Shown here piece after piece: positions 1-12,906 of a stretch of 64,000 nt of DNA. Made by a program: the position numbers and the translations under genes. The notes under the pieces are model-generated. The model did no database searches. It worked only from the letters and a program-made list of their open reading frames with translations, and was not told the DNA's origin. Positions within the stretch are counted from its first letter, which is position 1, and each line of letters opens with the position of its first letter. The stretch comes from Neoarius graeffei (lineage: Eukaryota > Chordata > Actinopteri > Siluriformes > Ariidae): contig NC_083590.1 of the NCBI RefSeq assembly GCF_027579695.1, forward strand, positions 19,018,799-19,082,798, in the 5' to 3' direction.

Positions 1-2794
1 CTCCGCTGTTGGGCCATTTTCGGGGCGCTTGCCATGGGCGAAAACGCGCGAAATTTGGTGCCACTTCCGAGAATTGCCACCGCTACTCAGACCCAAAAGC
101 CCACACTTGGCCGGGGCTCAGGGCCTCTATAGCGCCCCCTAAGTCGTTGTGATTTTGGCCTCCCGCATTAAGGTGCCTGGTTGCCATATAGTTTGTAGTA
201 GTGGCATGCCATTTGGTATGCATATGTATCTCACTAAGCCGGACAAAAATGTAATGCCAATGCATTAGCCACGCCCAACAGGAAGTGAGGTAATTTCACT
301 TTTGTGTGAAATGCATGGCCACGAAGACGGCGCAACTCCTCCTAGACCGTTCATAGGAATGTCACCAAAATTGATACACATCATCTACAGACATGGCTGA
401 CAAAAGTTACTAAATACATTTCACGTTGCATTAACCGTTCAGAAGTTATACGTCAATCAATTTTCACTTCAAAATTTTACATGCTAAAAAATTCATAACA
501 AATCTTCTAATTGCTCAACACTGCTCATACTTCACAGGCTAATCACTCATTGGGCTTCTGACATGTTACCCAATTTCTGTGATATTTCACCACTGGGGGC
601 GCTATTTTTGGGCAAAAAATCCAATCTTTCCTCAAATTTGGTCAAACTTCACGGCCACCCTCTTACTACCTCCCATGTCATGTATACCACATTTTGGGAA
701 CTTTCGTCCATGGGGGGCGCTGTTTTTGGCCGACGCAATTTCTCCAAAACGGGTTTTTGGTAAATTATTCCATAATGCTTTTCCTTTACACCACTTCCTT
801 GTGATAGTGCGTTGCTGTTGTGGACACTTATTTTTCCATCTCATAATCACTCATGTACAGCATAGCGCCACCTACTGACATGGGAAAAACCAAAAAATTT
901 ATTCTTCAAAAATCTATATCTCATCTTCTGTTTACTCAATTGTCATCAAACTTCATACGCAAACTCTTCATAGCTCACCTGACATGTACGCCAAATTTTG
1001 TGCACTTTCGCCCCTGGGGGTGCGGGTTATGGCAGAAATGATATTGCAGCTTCTGATTTGTCAAACTTGGCAAGCAAACTCTTTACAAGACCCTTTTTGG
1101 GGCGCTTGCCATGGTCGACATCGCACGAAATTTGGCTCCTTTTTCTTAGACTCCCACCGCTACTGAGAACCAGAAGCCCAGATCCAGGCGGGCCTCAGGG
1201 CCTCTATAGCGCCCCCTAACTCATTGTGATTTTGGCCTCCCGCATGAAGGTGCCTGGTTGCCATGTAGTTTGTAGTAGTGGCATGCCATTTGGTACGCAT
1301 ATGTATCTCAGTAAGCCGGACAAAAATGTAATGCCAATGCTTTAGCCACGCCCAACAGGAAGTAAGGTAATTTCACTTTTGTGCGAAATGCATGGCCACG
1401 AAAACGGCGCAACTCCTCCTAGACCGTTCATAGGAATGTCACCAAAATTGATACACATCATCTACAGACATGGCTGACAAAAGTTACTAAATACGTTTCA
1501 CGTAGAATAAACCATTCAGAAGTTATACGTCAATCAATTTTCAATGCAAAATTTTACATGCTTAAAAATTCATAACATATCTTCAAATTGCTCAAAACTG
1601 CTCATACTTCACACGCAAATCACTCATTGGGCATCTGACATGTTACCCAATTTCTGTGATATTTCGCCACTGGGGGCGCTATTTTTGGGCAAAAAATCCA
1701 ATCTTTCCTCAAATTTGGTCAAACTTCACGGCCACCCTCTTACTACCTCCCATGTCATGTACACCTCATTTTGGGAATTTTCGTCCATGGGGGGCGCTGT
1801 TTTTGGCCAACGCAATTGCTCCAAAACAGGTTTTTGGTAAATAATTCCATAATGCTTCTCCTTCACACCACTACCTTGTGATAGTACGTTGCTGTTGTAG
1901 ACACTTATTTTTCTAACTCATTATCGCTCATGTGCAGCATAGCGCCACCTACTGACATGGGAGAAACCAAAAAATTTATTCTTCAAAAATCAATATCTCA
2001 TCTTCTATTTTCTCAATCTTGATCAAACTTGATACGCACACTCTTAACAGGTCACCTGACATATGTGCCAAATTTTGTGAACTTTTGCCACTGGGGGCGC
2101 TGTTTTCAGGCAACAATTTATATCTCGGCTTCTGATTGGTCAAACTTGATCAAACTTTACAAAACAACTCTTCATAGGTCCCTTGACATGTATACAAAAT
2201 TTGGTGAACTTTCACCAATGGGGGCGCTCATTGCGCTGTAGCAGTTGCAGGAGAGGTGTTTACAATCATGAGGCACCAGGAGTATGTTGTTTTGGTTGCC
2301 TTAAACACACATGACTTGTGGACCACTGGGGGCGCTCATTGCACTGTAGCAGTTGCAGGAGAGGTGTTTACAATCATGAGTCACCAGGAGTATGTTGTTT
2401 TGGTTGCCTTAAACACACATGACTTGTGGGGAATGGGTAGGCAGTCGGGAGCAAGTGTTGTAGCGTTACATACAGACTAATAGATGTCTAACAGAAGACA
2501 ATCCTATGTAGCTATAGCTTGGTGACTGATGACGTAAATACATTAATTTGGTTGGGAAGCCATGGCATAAAATGTTCTGTCCATGACAACATCTCAGCGC
2601 ACCGTGTACTCTGTGTCCAATTCTGTGCTTTGTCACCATTGTGGGAGGAATGTCTCTTGCCAAAGAAGCTGTGGAAGGTATTTCGCGGGGACGCATGCCC
2701 CCGCCCCCCTTGGCCGCTGGCGCGAGGGCCCGTCGAGGCCGCTTGCGGCTTTAATTATTCTTCCGTCTTCTTCTTCTTCTTCTTCTTTATTTTT
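1..2794. repeat. Array dimer 1
   Basis: It starts at CTCCGCTGTTGGGCC. The inner boundary between short and long monomer is near 1091. This copy uniquely carries a 108-bp duplication (2215-2430) and lacks the 59-bp GGGCCCGAGCCC cassette seen in dimers 2 and 3. Confidence 0.85.
2215..2430. repeat. Local 108-bp tandem duplication in dimer 1
   Basis: Two adjacent 108-bp units (2215-2322 and 2323-2430) each run from a CCA(A/C)TGGGGGCGCTC motif to GACTTGTGG. The same stretch is single in dimers 2 and 3 (near 5010-5117 and 7740-7845), so the duplication belongs to this copy. Confidence 0.85.
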
Positions 2795-5523
2795 CTCCGC
2801 TGTTGGGCCATTTTCGGGGCACTTGCCATGGGCGAAAACGCACGAAATTTGGCGCCAGTTCCGAGAATTGCCACCGCTACTCAGAACCAAAAGCCCAAAC
2901 TTGGCCGGGGCTCAGGGCCTCTATAGCGCCCCCTAAGTCGTTGTGATTTTGGTCTCCCGCATTAAGGTGCCTGGTTGCCATGTAGTTTGAAGTAGTGGCA
3001 TGCCATTTGGTACGCATATGTATCTCACTAAGCTGGACAAAAATGTAATGCCAATGCATTAGCCACGCCCAACAGGAAGTGAGGTAATTTCACTTTTGTG
3101 CGAAATGCATGGCCACGAAGACGGCGCAACTCCTCCTAGACCGTTCATAGGAATGTCACCAAAATTGATACACATCATCTACAGACATGGCTGACAAAAG
3201 TTACTAAATACGTTTCACGTAGCATAAACCGTTCGGAAGTTATACGTCAATCAATTTTCGATGCAAAATTTTACATGCTTAAAAATTCATAACAAATCTT
3301 CTAGTTGGTCAAAACTGCTCATACTTCACACGCAGATCACTCATTGGGCTTCTGACATGTTATCCAATTTCTGTGATATTTCGCCACTGGGGGCGCTATT
3401 TTTGGGCAAAAAATCCAATCTTTCCTCAAACTTGGTCAACCTTCACGGCCACCCTCGTACTACCTCCCATGTCACGTATACCACATTTTGGGAATTTTCG
3501 TCCATGGGGGGCACTGTTTTTGGCCGACGCAATTGCTCCAAAACGGGTTTTTGGTAAATTATTCCATAATGCTTTCCCTTCACACCACTACCTTGTGAGA
3601 GTACGTTCCTGTTGTAGACACTTATTTTTCCAACTCATAATCGCTCATGTACAGCATAGCGCCACCTACTTACATGGGAAAAACCAAAACATTTATTCTT
3701 CAAAAATCTATATCTCATCTTCTATTTACTCAATTGTCATCAAACTTCATAAGCAAACTCTTCATAGCTCGCCTGACATATACGCCAAATTTTGTGCACT
3801 TTCGCCCCTGGGGGTGCTGGTTATGGCAAAAATGATATTGCAGCTTCTGATTTGTCAAACTTGGCAAGCAAACTCTTTACAAGACCCTTTTTGGGGCGCT
3901 TGCCATGGTCGACAACGCACGAAATTTGGCTCCTTTTTCTTAGACTGTCACCGCTACTGAGAACCAGAAGCCCAGATCCAGGCGGGCCTCAGGGCCTCTT
4001 TAGCGCCCCCTAAGTCGTTGTGATTTTGGCCTCCCGCATAAAGGTGCCTGGTTGCCATGTAGTTTGTAGTTGTGGCATGCCATTTGGTACGCATATGTAT
4101 CTAACTAAGCCGGACAAAAATGTAATGCCAATGCATTAGCCACGCCCAACAGGAAGTGAGGTAATTTCACTTTTGTGCGAAATGCATGGCCACGAAGACG
4201 GCGCAACTCCTCCTAGGCCGTTCATAGGAATGTCACCAAAATTGATACACATGATCTACAGACATGGCTGACAAAAGTTACTAAATACGTTTCACGTAGG
4301 ATAAACCGTTCAGAAGTTATACGTCAATCAATTTTCAATGCAAAATTTTACATGCTTAAAAATTCATAACAAATCTTCTAATTGCTCCACACTGCTCATA
4401 CTTCACACGCAAATCACTCATTGGGCTTCTGACATGCTACCCAATTTCTGTGATATTTCGCCACTGGGGGCGCTATTTTTGGGCAAAAAATCCAATCTTT
4501 CCTCAAATTTGGTCAAACTTCACGGCCACCCTCTTACTACCTCCCATGTCATGTATACCCCATTTTGGGAATTTTCGTCCATGGGGGGCGCTGTTTTTGG
4601 CCGACGCAATTGCTCCAAAACGGGTTTTTGGTAAATAATTCCTTAATGCTTTTCCTTCACACCACTACCTTGTGATAGTACGTTGCTGTTGTAGACTCTT
4701 ATTTTTCCAACTCATAATCGCTCATGTACAGCATAGCGCCACCTACTGACATGGGAAAAACAAAAACATTTTTTCTTCAAAAATCAATATCTCATCTTCT
4801 ATTTACTCAATCTTGATCAAACTTGATACGCACACTCTTAACAGGTCACCTGACATATCTCCCAAATTTTGTAAACTTTTGCCACTGGGGGCGCTGTTTT
4901 CAGGCAACATTTTATATCTCGGCTTCTGATTGGTCAAACTTGATCAAACTTGACACAACAACTCTTCATAGGTCCCTTGACATGTATACCAAATTTGGTG
5001 AACTTTCACCACTGGGGGCGCTCATTGCGCTGTATCAGTTGCAGGAGAGGTGTTTACAATCATGAGGCACCAGGTGTATGTTGTTTTGGTTGCCTTAAAC
5101 ACACATGACTTGTGGGGAATGGGTAGGCAGTCGGGAGCAAGTGTTGTAGCGTTACATACAGACTAGTAGATGTCTAACAGAAGACAATCCTATGTAGCTA
5201 TCGCTTGGTGACTGATGAGGTAAATACATTAATTTGGTTGGGAAACCATGGCATAAAATTTTCTGTCCATGACAACATCTCAGCGCACCGTGTACTCTGT
5301 GTCTGATTCTGTGCTTTGTCGCCATTGTGGGAGTAATGTCTCTTGCCGAAGAAGCTGTGGAAGGTTTTTCGCGGGGACGCATGCCCCCGCCCCCCTTGGC
5401 CGCTGGCGCGAGGGCCTGTCGAGGCCGCTTGCGGCTTTAATTAGGGCCCGAGCCCTATAGGGCGAAGGCCCTATTGTTCTTGTAAGAGTTCACTATTATT
5501 ATTCTTCCGTCTTCTTTATTTTT
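2795..5523. repeat. Array dimer 2
   Basis: It has a short monomer (to about 3885) and a long monomer. Near its end (about 5443-5501) it carries the cassette starting GGGCCCGAGCCCTATAGGGC, which is missing from the tails of dimers 1 and 4. The missing stretch is bounded by short ATT repeats, consistent with deletion between micro-homologies. Confidence 0.85.
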
Positions 5524-8264
5524 CTCCGCTGTTGGGCCATTTTCGGGGCACTTGCCATGGGCGAAAACGCACGAAATTTGGCACCAGTTCCGAGAATTGC
5601 CACCGCTACTCAGACCCAAAAGCCCAAACTTGGCCGGGGCTCAGGGCCTCTATAGCGCCCCCTAAGTCGTTGTGATTTTGGTCTCCCGCATTAAGGTGCC
5701 TGGTTGCCATGTAGTTAGTAGTAGTGGCATGCCATTTGGTACGCATATGTATCTCACTAAGCCGGACAAAAATGTAATGCCAATGCATTAGCCACGCCCA
5801 ACAGGAAGTGAGGTAATTTCACTTTTGTGCGAAATGCATGGCCACGAAGACGGCGCAACTCCTCCTAGACCGTTCATAGGAATGTCACCAAAATTGATAC
5901 ACATCATCTACAGACATGGCTGACAAAAGTTACTAAATAGGTTTCACGTAGCATAAACCATTCAGAAGTTATACGTCAATCAATTTTCGATGCAAAATTT
6001 TACGTGCTTAAAAATTCATAACAAATCTTCTGATTGCTCAAAACTGCTCATACTTCACACGCAAATCACTCGTTGGGCTTCTGACATGTTATCCAATATC
6101 TGTGATATTTCGCCACTGGGGGCGCTATTTTTGGGCAAAAAATCCAATCTTTCCTCAAATTTGGTCAAACTTCACGGCCACCCTCTTACTACCTCCCATG
6201 TCATGTATACCACATTTTGGGAATTTTCGTCCATGGGGGGTGCTGTTTTTGGCCGACGCAATTGCTCCAAAACGGGTTTTTGGTAAATAATTCCATAATG
6301 CTTTTCCTTCACACCACTACCTTGTGATAGTACGTTGCTGTTGTAGACGCTTGTTTTTCCAACTCATAATCGCTCATGTACAGCATAGCGCCACCTTCTG
6401 ACATGGGAAAAACCAAAAAATTTATTCTTCAAAAATCTATATCTCATCTTCTATTTACTCAATTGTCATCAAACTTCATACGCAAACTCTTCATAGCTCA
6501 CCTGACATGTACGCCAAATTTTGTGCACTTTCGCCCCTGGGGGTGCTGGTTATGGCAGAAATGATATTCCAGCTTCTGATTTGTCAAACTTGGCAAGCAA
6601 ACTCTTTACAAGACCCTTATTGGGGCACTTGCCATGGTCGACAACGCACGAAATTTGGCTCCTTTTTCTTAGACTGCCACCGCTACTGAGAACCAGAAGC
6701 CCAGATCCAGGCGGGCCTCAGGGCCTCTATAGCGCCCCCTAAATCATTGTGATTTTGGCCTCCCGCATTAAGGTGCCTGGTTGCCATGTAGTTTGTAGTA
6801 GTGGCATGCCATTTGGTACGCATATGTATCTCACTAAGCCGGACAAAAATGTAATGCCAATGCATTAGCCACGCCCAACAGGAAGTGAGGTAATTTCACT
6901 TTTGTGCGAAATGCATGGCCACGAAGACGGCGCAACTCCTCCTAGACCGTTCATAGGAATGTCACCAAAATTTATACACATCATCTACAGACATGGCTGC
7001 CAAAAGCTACTTAATACATTTCACGTAGCATAAACCGTTCAGAAGTTATACGTCAATCAATTTTCAATGCAAAATTTTACATGCTTAACAATTCATAACA
7101 AATCTTCTAATTGCTCAAAACTGCTCATACTTCACACGCAAATCACTCATTGGGCTTCTGACATGCTACCCAATTTCTGTGATATTTCGCCACTGGGGGT
7201 GCTATTTTTGGGCAAAAAATCCAATCTTTCCTCAAATTTGGTCAAACTTCACGGCCACCCTCTTACTACCTCCCATGTCATGTATACCACATTTTGGGAA
7301 TTTTCGTCCATGGGGGGCGCTGTTTTTGGCCGACGCAATTGCTCCAAAACGGGTTTTTGGTAAATAATTCCATAATGCTTTTCCTTCACACCACTACCTT
7401 GTGATAGTACGTTGCTGTTGTAGACACTTATTTTTCCAACTCATAATCGCTCATGTACAGCATAGCGCCACCTACTGACATGGGAAAAACCAATACATTT
7501 ATTCTTCAAAAATCAATATCTCATCTTCTATTTACTCAATCTTGATCAAACTTGATACGCACACTCTTAACAGGTCACCTGACATATCTCCCAAATTTTG
7601 TGACCTTTTGCCACTGGGGGCGCTGTTTTCAGGCAACAATTTATATCTCGGCTTCTGATTGGTCAAACTTGATCAAACTTGACACAACAACTCTTCATAG
7701 GTCCCTTGACATGTGTACCAAATTCGGTGAACTTTCACCACTGGGGGCGCTCATTGCGCTGTAGCAGTTGCAGGAGAGGTGTTTACAATCATGAGGCACC
7801 AGGAGTATGTTGTTTTGGTTGCCTTAAACACACATGACTTGTGGGGGATGGGTAGGCAGTCGGGAGCAAGTGTTGTAGCGTTACATACAGACTAATAGAT
7901 GTCTAACAGAAGACAATCCCATGTAGCTATAGCTTGGTGACTGATGAGGTAAATACATTAATTTGGTTGGAAAGACATGGCATAAAATGTTCTGTCCATG
8001 ACAACTTCTCAGCGCACCGTGTACTCTGTGTCCAATTCTGTGCTTTGTCGCCATTGTGGGAGTAATGTCTCTTGCCGAAGAAGCTGTGGAAGGTTTTTCG
8101 CGGGGACGCATGCCCCCGCCCCCCTTGGCCGCTGGCGCGAGGGCCCGTCGAGGCCGCTTGCGGCTTTAATTAGGGCCCGAGCCCTATAGGGCGAAGGCCC
8201 TATTGTTCTTGTAAGAGTTCACTATTATTATTCTTCCGTCTTCTTCTTCTTCTTCTTTATTTTT
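5524..8264. repeat. Array dimer 3
   Basis: Same organisation as dimer 2, with the inner boundary near 6611 and the cassette at about 8171-8229. The TTC run before the next dimer is longer than in dimer 2. Confidence 0.85.
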
Positions 8265-10538
8265 CTCCGCTGTTGGGCCATTTTCGGGGCGCTTGCCATG
8301 GGCGAAAACGCACGAAATTTGGCACCAGTTCCGAGAATTGCCACCGCTACTCAGAACCGGAAGCCCAAACTTGGCCGGGGCTCAGGGCCTCTATAGCGCC
8401 CCCTAAGTCGTTGTGATTTTGGCCTCCCGCATTAAGGTGCCTGGTTGCCATATAGTTTGTAGTAGTGGCATGCCATTTGGTACGCATATGTATCTCACTA
8501 AGCCGGACAAAAATGTAATGCCAATGCATTAGCCACGCCCAACAGGAAGTGAGGTAATTTCACTTTTGTGCGAAATGCATGGCCACAAAGACGGCGCAAC
8601 TCCTCCTAGACCGTTCATGGGAATGTCACCAAAATTGATACACATCATCTACAGACATGGCTGACAAAAGTTACTAAATACATTTCACGTAGGATAAACC
8701 GTTCAGAGGTTATACGTCAATCAATTTTCACTTCAAAATTTTACATGCTAAAAAATTCATAACAAATCTTCTAATTGCTCAAAACTGCTCATACTTCACA
8801 CGCAAATCACTCACTGGGCTTCTGACATGTTACCCAATTTCTGTGATATTTCGCCACTGGGGGCGCAATTTTGGGGCAAAAAATCCAATCTTTCCTCAAA
8901 TTTGGTCAAACTTCACGGCCACCCTCTTACTACCTCCCATGTCATGTATACCGCATTTTGGGAATTTTCGTCCATGGGGGGCACTGTTTTTGGCCGACGC
9001 AATTGCTCCAAAACGGGTTTTTGGTAAATAATTCCATAATGCTTTTCCTTCACACCACTACCTTGTGATAGTGCGTTCCTGTTGTAGACACTTATTTTTC
9101 CAACTCATAATCGCTCATGTACAGCATAGCGCCACCTTCTGACATGGGAAAAACCAAAAAATTTATTATTCAAAAATCTATATCTCATCTTCTATTTACT
9201 CAATTGTCATCAAACTTCATACGCAAACTCTTCATAGCTCACCTGACATGTACGCCAAATTTTGTGCACTTTCGCCCCTGGGGGTGCTGGTTATGGCGGA
9301 AATGATATTGCAGCTTCTGATTTGTTAAACTTGGCAAGCAAACTCTTTTCAAGACCCTTATTGGGGCGCTTGCCATGGTCGACAACGCACGAAATTTGGC
9401 TCCTTTTTCTTAGACTGCCACCGCTACTGAGAACCAAAAGCCCAGATCCAGGCGGGCCTCAGGGCCTCTATAGCGCCCCCTAACTCGTTGTGATTTTGGC
9501 CTCCCGCTTTAAGGTGCCTGGGTGCCATGTAGTTTGTAGTAGTGGCATGCCATTTGGTACGCATATGTATCTCACTAAGCCGGACAAAAATGTAATGCCA
9601 ATGCATTAGCCACGCCCAACAGGAAGTGAGGTAATTTCACTTTTGTGCGAAATGCATGGCCACGAAGACGGCGCAACTCCTCCTAGACCGTTCATAGGAA
9701 TGTCACCAAAATTGATACACATCATCTACAGGCATGGCTGACAAAAGTTACTAAATAAGTTTCACGTAACGTAAACCTTTCAGAAGTTATACGTCAATCA
9801 ATTTTCAATGCAAAATTTTACATGCTTAAAAATTCATAACAAATCTTCTAATTGCTCAAAACTGCTCATACTTCACACGCAAATCCCTCTTTGGGCTTCT
9901 GACATGTTACCCAATTTCTGTGATATTTCGCCACTGGGGGCGCTATTTTTGGGCAAAAAATCCAATCTTTCCTCAAATTTGGTCAAACTTCACGGCCACC
10001 CTCTTACTACCTCCCATGTCATGTATACCACATTTTGGGAATTTTCGTCCATGGGGGGCGCTGTTTTTGGCCAACGCAATTGCTCCAAAACGGGTTTTTG
10101 GTAAATAATTCCATAATGCTTTTCCTTCACACCACTACCTTGTGATAGTGCGTTGCTGTTGTAGACACTTATTTCTCCAACTCATAATCGCTCATGTACA
10201 GCATAGCGCCACCTACTGACATGGGAAAAACCAAAAAATTTATTCTTCAAAAATCTATATCTCATCTTCTATTTACTCAATTGTCATCAAACTTCATACG
10301 CAAACTCTTCATAGCTCACCTGACATATACGCCAAATTTTGTGCACTTTCGCCCCTGATGGTGCTGGTTATGGCACAAATGATATTGCAGCTTCTGATTT
10401 GTCAAACTTGGCAAGCAAACTCTTTACGGTATTTCGCGGGGACGCATGCCCCCGCCCCCTTGGCCGCTGGCGCGAGGGCCCGTCGAGGCCGCTTGCGGCT
10501 TTAATTATTCTTCCGTCTTCTTCTTCTTCTTTATTTTT
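8265..10538. repeat. Array dimer 4, shortened by recombination
   Basis: The second monomer begins near 9351 but at about 10428 switches from short-monomer sequence (GCAAACTCTTTAC) directly into the long-monomer tail (GGTATTTCGCGGGGACG). The result is a hybrid of about 1.2 kb in place of a 1.65 kb monomer. Confidence 0.85.
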
Positions 10539-11833
10539 CTCCGCTGTTGGGCCATTTTCGGGGCACTTGCCATGGGCGAAAACGCACGAAATTTGGCACC
10601 AGTTCCGAGAATTGCCACCGCTACTCAGAACCAGAAGCCCAAACTTGGCCGGGGCTCAGGGCCTCTATAGCGCCCCCTAAGTCGTTGTGATTTTGGCCTC
10701 CCGCATTAAGGTGCCTGGGTGCCATGTAGTTTGTAGTAGTGGCATGCCTTTTGGTACGCATATGTGTCTCACTAAGCTTGACAAAAATGTAATGCCAATG
10801 CATTAGCCACGCCCAACAGGAAGTGAGGTAATTTCACTTTTGTGCGAAATGCATGGCCACGAAGACGGCGCAACTCCGCCTAGACCGTTCATAGGAATGT
10901 CACCAAAATTGATACACATCATCTACAGACATGACTGACAAAAGTTACTAAATACGTTTCACGTAGCATAAACCGTTCAGAAGTTATACGTCAATCAATT
11001 TTCGATGCAAAATTTTACATGCTTAAAAATTCATAATAAATCTTCTGATTGGTCAAAGCTGCTCATACTTCACACGCGAATCAGTCATTGGGCTTCTGAC
11101 ATGTTACCCAATTTCTGTGATATTTCGCCACTGGGGGCGCTATTTTTGGGCAAAAATTCCTATCTTTCCTCAAATTTGGTCAAACTTCACGGCCACCCTC
11201 TTCCTTCCTCCCATGTCATGTATACCTCATTTTGGACATTTTCGTCCATGGGGGGCGCTGTTTTTGTCCGACGCAAATGCTCCAAAACGGGTTTTTGGTT
11301 AATAATTCCATAATGCTTTTCCTTCACACCACTACCTTCTGATAGTACGTTGCTGTTGTAGACACTTACTTTTCCAACTCATAATCGCTCATGTACAGCA
11401 TAGCGCCACCTACTGACATGGGAAAAACCAAAAAATTTATTCTTCAAAAATCAATATTTCATCTTCTATTTTCTCAATTGTCATCAAACTTCATACGCAA
11501 ACTCTTCATAGCTCACCTTACATATACGCCAAATTTTGTGCACTTTCGCCACTGGGGGCGCTGTTTTTGGGCAAAAAATCCAATCTTTCCTCAAATTTGG
11601 TCAAACTTCATGGCCACCCTCTTACTACCTCCCATGTCATGTATACCACATTTTGGGGATTTTCGTCCATGGGGGGCACTGTTTTTGGCCGACGCAATTG
11701 CTCCAAAACGGGTTTTTGGTAAATAATTCCATAATGCTTTTCCTTCACACCACTACCTTGTGATCGCGGGGACGCATGCCCCTGCCCCCCTTGGCCACTG
11801 GCGCGAGGGCCCGTCGAGGCCGCTTGCGGCTTT
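10539..11833. repeat. Terminal recombinant array unit
   Basis: It starts as a normal short monomer. Near 11540-11560 it jumps from the third internal subunit back to the first (GCCACTGGGGGCGCTGTTTTTGG), so the first subunit appears twice. At about 11764 it jumps into the GC-rich tail (TCGCGGGGACGCATGCCCC). Both switches lie in shared subunit sequence, as expected for unequal exchange. Confidence 0.8.
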
Positions 11834-12260
11834 ATTTAGTCCTTCTTCTTCTTTTTCTTCAAGACTTGGCCATTTTTGAGGTGGTTCCCATGGGTGAAAA
11901 CTCATGAAATTTGGTAGACACATTAGTCCTGGCCACTGCTACTCAGATATAGAGACTTGACCCCAGGCATGTCCAGGGGACTCCATAGCGCCCCCACATG
12001 TCATTGAGACTTTTGTCCGGTATATAGTTTCACCTATCCATGTCAAATTTGGTCGGTGTGTGGGATACCCCAAGATGAACAAAATTGTAAGGTACATTGT
12101 ATTAGCCATACTCAACAGGAAGTCAGTTATTTTTGGTTTTGTGCATTTTGACACATTACATTTTGACATTCTCCTCCTAGGCAGTTTGCTGGATTCATGC
12201 CAGATTTGGTATACCAGAGGTACCCAGGCCCTTTATTGCTGCTTGTGGCTATATTTTCCT
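11834..12260. repeat. Old, strongly diverged array monomer
   Basis: After the last tail the sequence continues with a degraded monomer in the same order and orientation: a TTCTTC run, GGCCATTTTTGAGG, CCCATGGGTGAAAAC, GAAATTTGG, a GCTACTCAGA motif, CATAGCGCCCCCA, a CCAACAGGAAGT-like stretch and CTCCTCCTAG. The nearby array copies are far more alike. This is the classic old edge of a homogenising array. Confidence 0.75.
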
Positions 12261-12306
12261 TTAGAGTCATTTTGATCCTTTTTCACAGCTGGATGTAGAG
12301 CAGTCA

Positions 12307-12560
12307 CACTGTCAGAAATAGGGGTACAGTAGGAGTCCATTTCCGTCCCCTAAGGTACAGTCTCCACTAAAGTACCCCCTAGGGCTCATTATTGGACTTC
12401 AAGGTAACTGTGTGTATGTACCTTTTTAGGGCCAAAAAAGTACATATATGTTCCCTATCAGTATATAAATGGTACAAATAAGTACTTTAGAGGGTACTGA
12501 TCCAGTGACAAGCCAGTGTATCCCTAAAGGTTCAATAATGTACTTTATTTTCTGAGAGTG
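12307..12560. mobile_element. Possible MITE with GTAC-rich interior
   Basis: The ends CACTGTCAGAAATA and TATTTTCTGAGAGTG are imperfect inverted repeats. The interior has many short motifs built on GTACTTT/AAAGTAC. I could not define a target-site duplication, so the class is open. Confidence 0.4.
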
Positions 12561-12906
12561 CAAGGAGACTGTGTATCCAGATGCCCCTTCCAGACTATGT
12601 CATACCTAAGAGAGCGAGAGAAAGATTATACTTCCTTATCTAGGCATATCTAGGCCACTCATCCAGACTCCTGTGTTATGTATAAAAATCAGCAACACAA
12701 CTTTCCTACAGCTTTGACCGTGCTGCTTCATGTGGGTCTTGAAACGAGTATCTGAATATTTTTTGGACTGAGAGTGCTTGAATTATGTTGAAATTGCTTA
12801 CAATATAATGTGTTCAAAGAGAACACGAGTGTTTCCATTTAAACATAAATTTGACTAAGATGTGCTAAAGATTTTTATATTTTTCATATCTGTATATTAG
12901 CTGCAG

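Larger units (their letters stand above)
1..11833. repeat. Tandem higher-order repeat array (about 2.73 kb dimers of two monomer types)
   Basis: Homologous monomers alternate in length. The landmark TAGCGCCCCCTAA recurs near 131, 1209, 2927, 4002, 5655, 6732, 8396, 9472 and 10673, giving spacings near 1078, 1718, 1075, 1653, 1077, 1664, 1076 and 1201. The short monomer ends in a block around ACAAGACCC; the long one ends in a GC-rich tail with small hairpins (for example GCCGCTTGCGGC), then ATTCTTCCGTC and a variable TTC run. Inside each monomer a degenerate subunit recurs, centred on CCACTGGGGGCGCT after a CCAAATTTTGTG-like stretch. Open frames exist in all phases and look like by-products. 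The array runs off the left edge of the window. Its class is not known to me. Confidence 0.92.

Noticed and set aside
1544-11726. Repeated 60-110 residue open frames throughout the array, including a recurrent 98-residue frame
   Set aside because: They occur in several overlapping frames on both strands because the array repeats; there is no consistent start context, codon bias or domain. Treated as by-products of the repeat.
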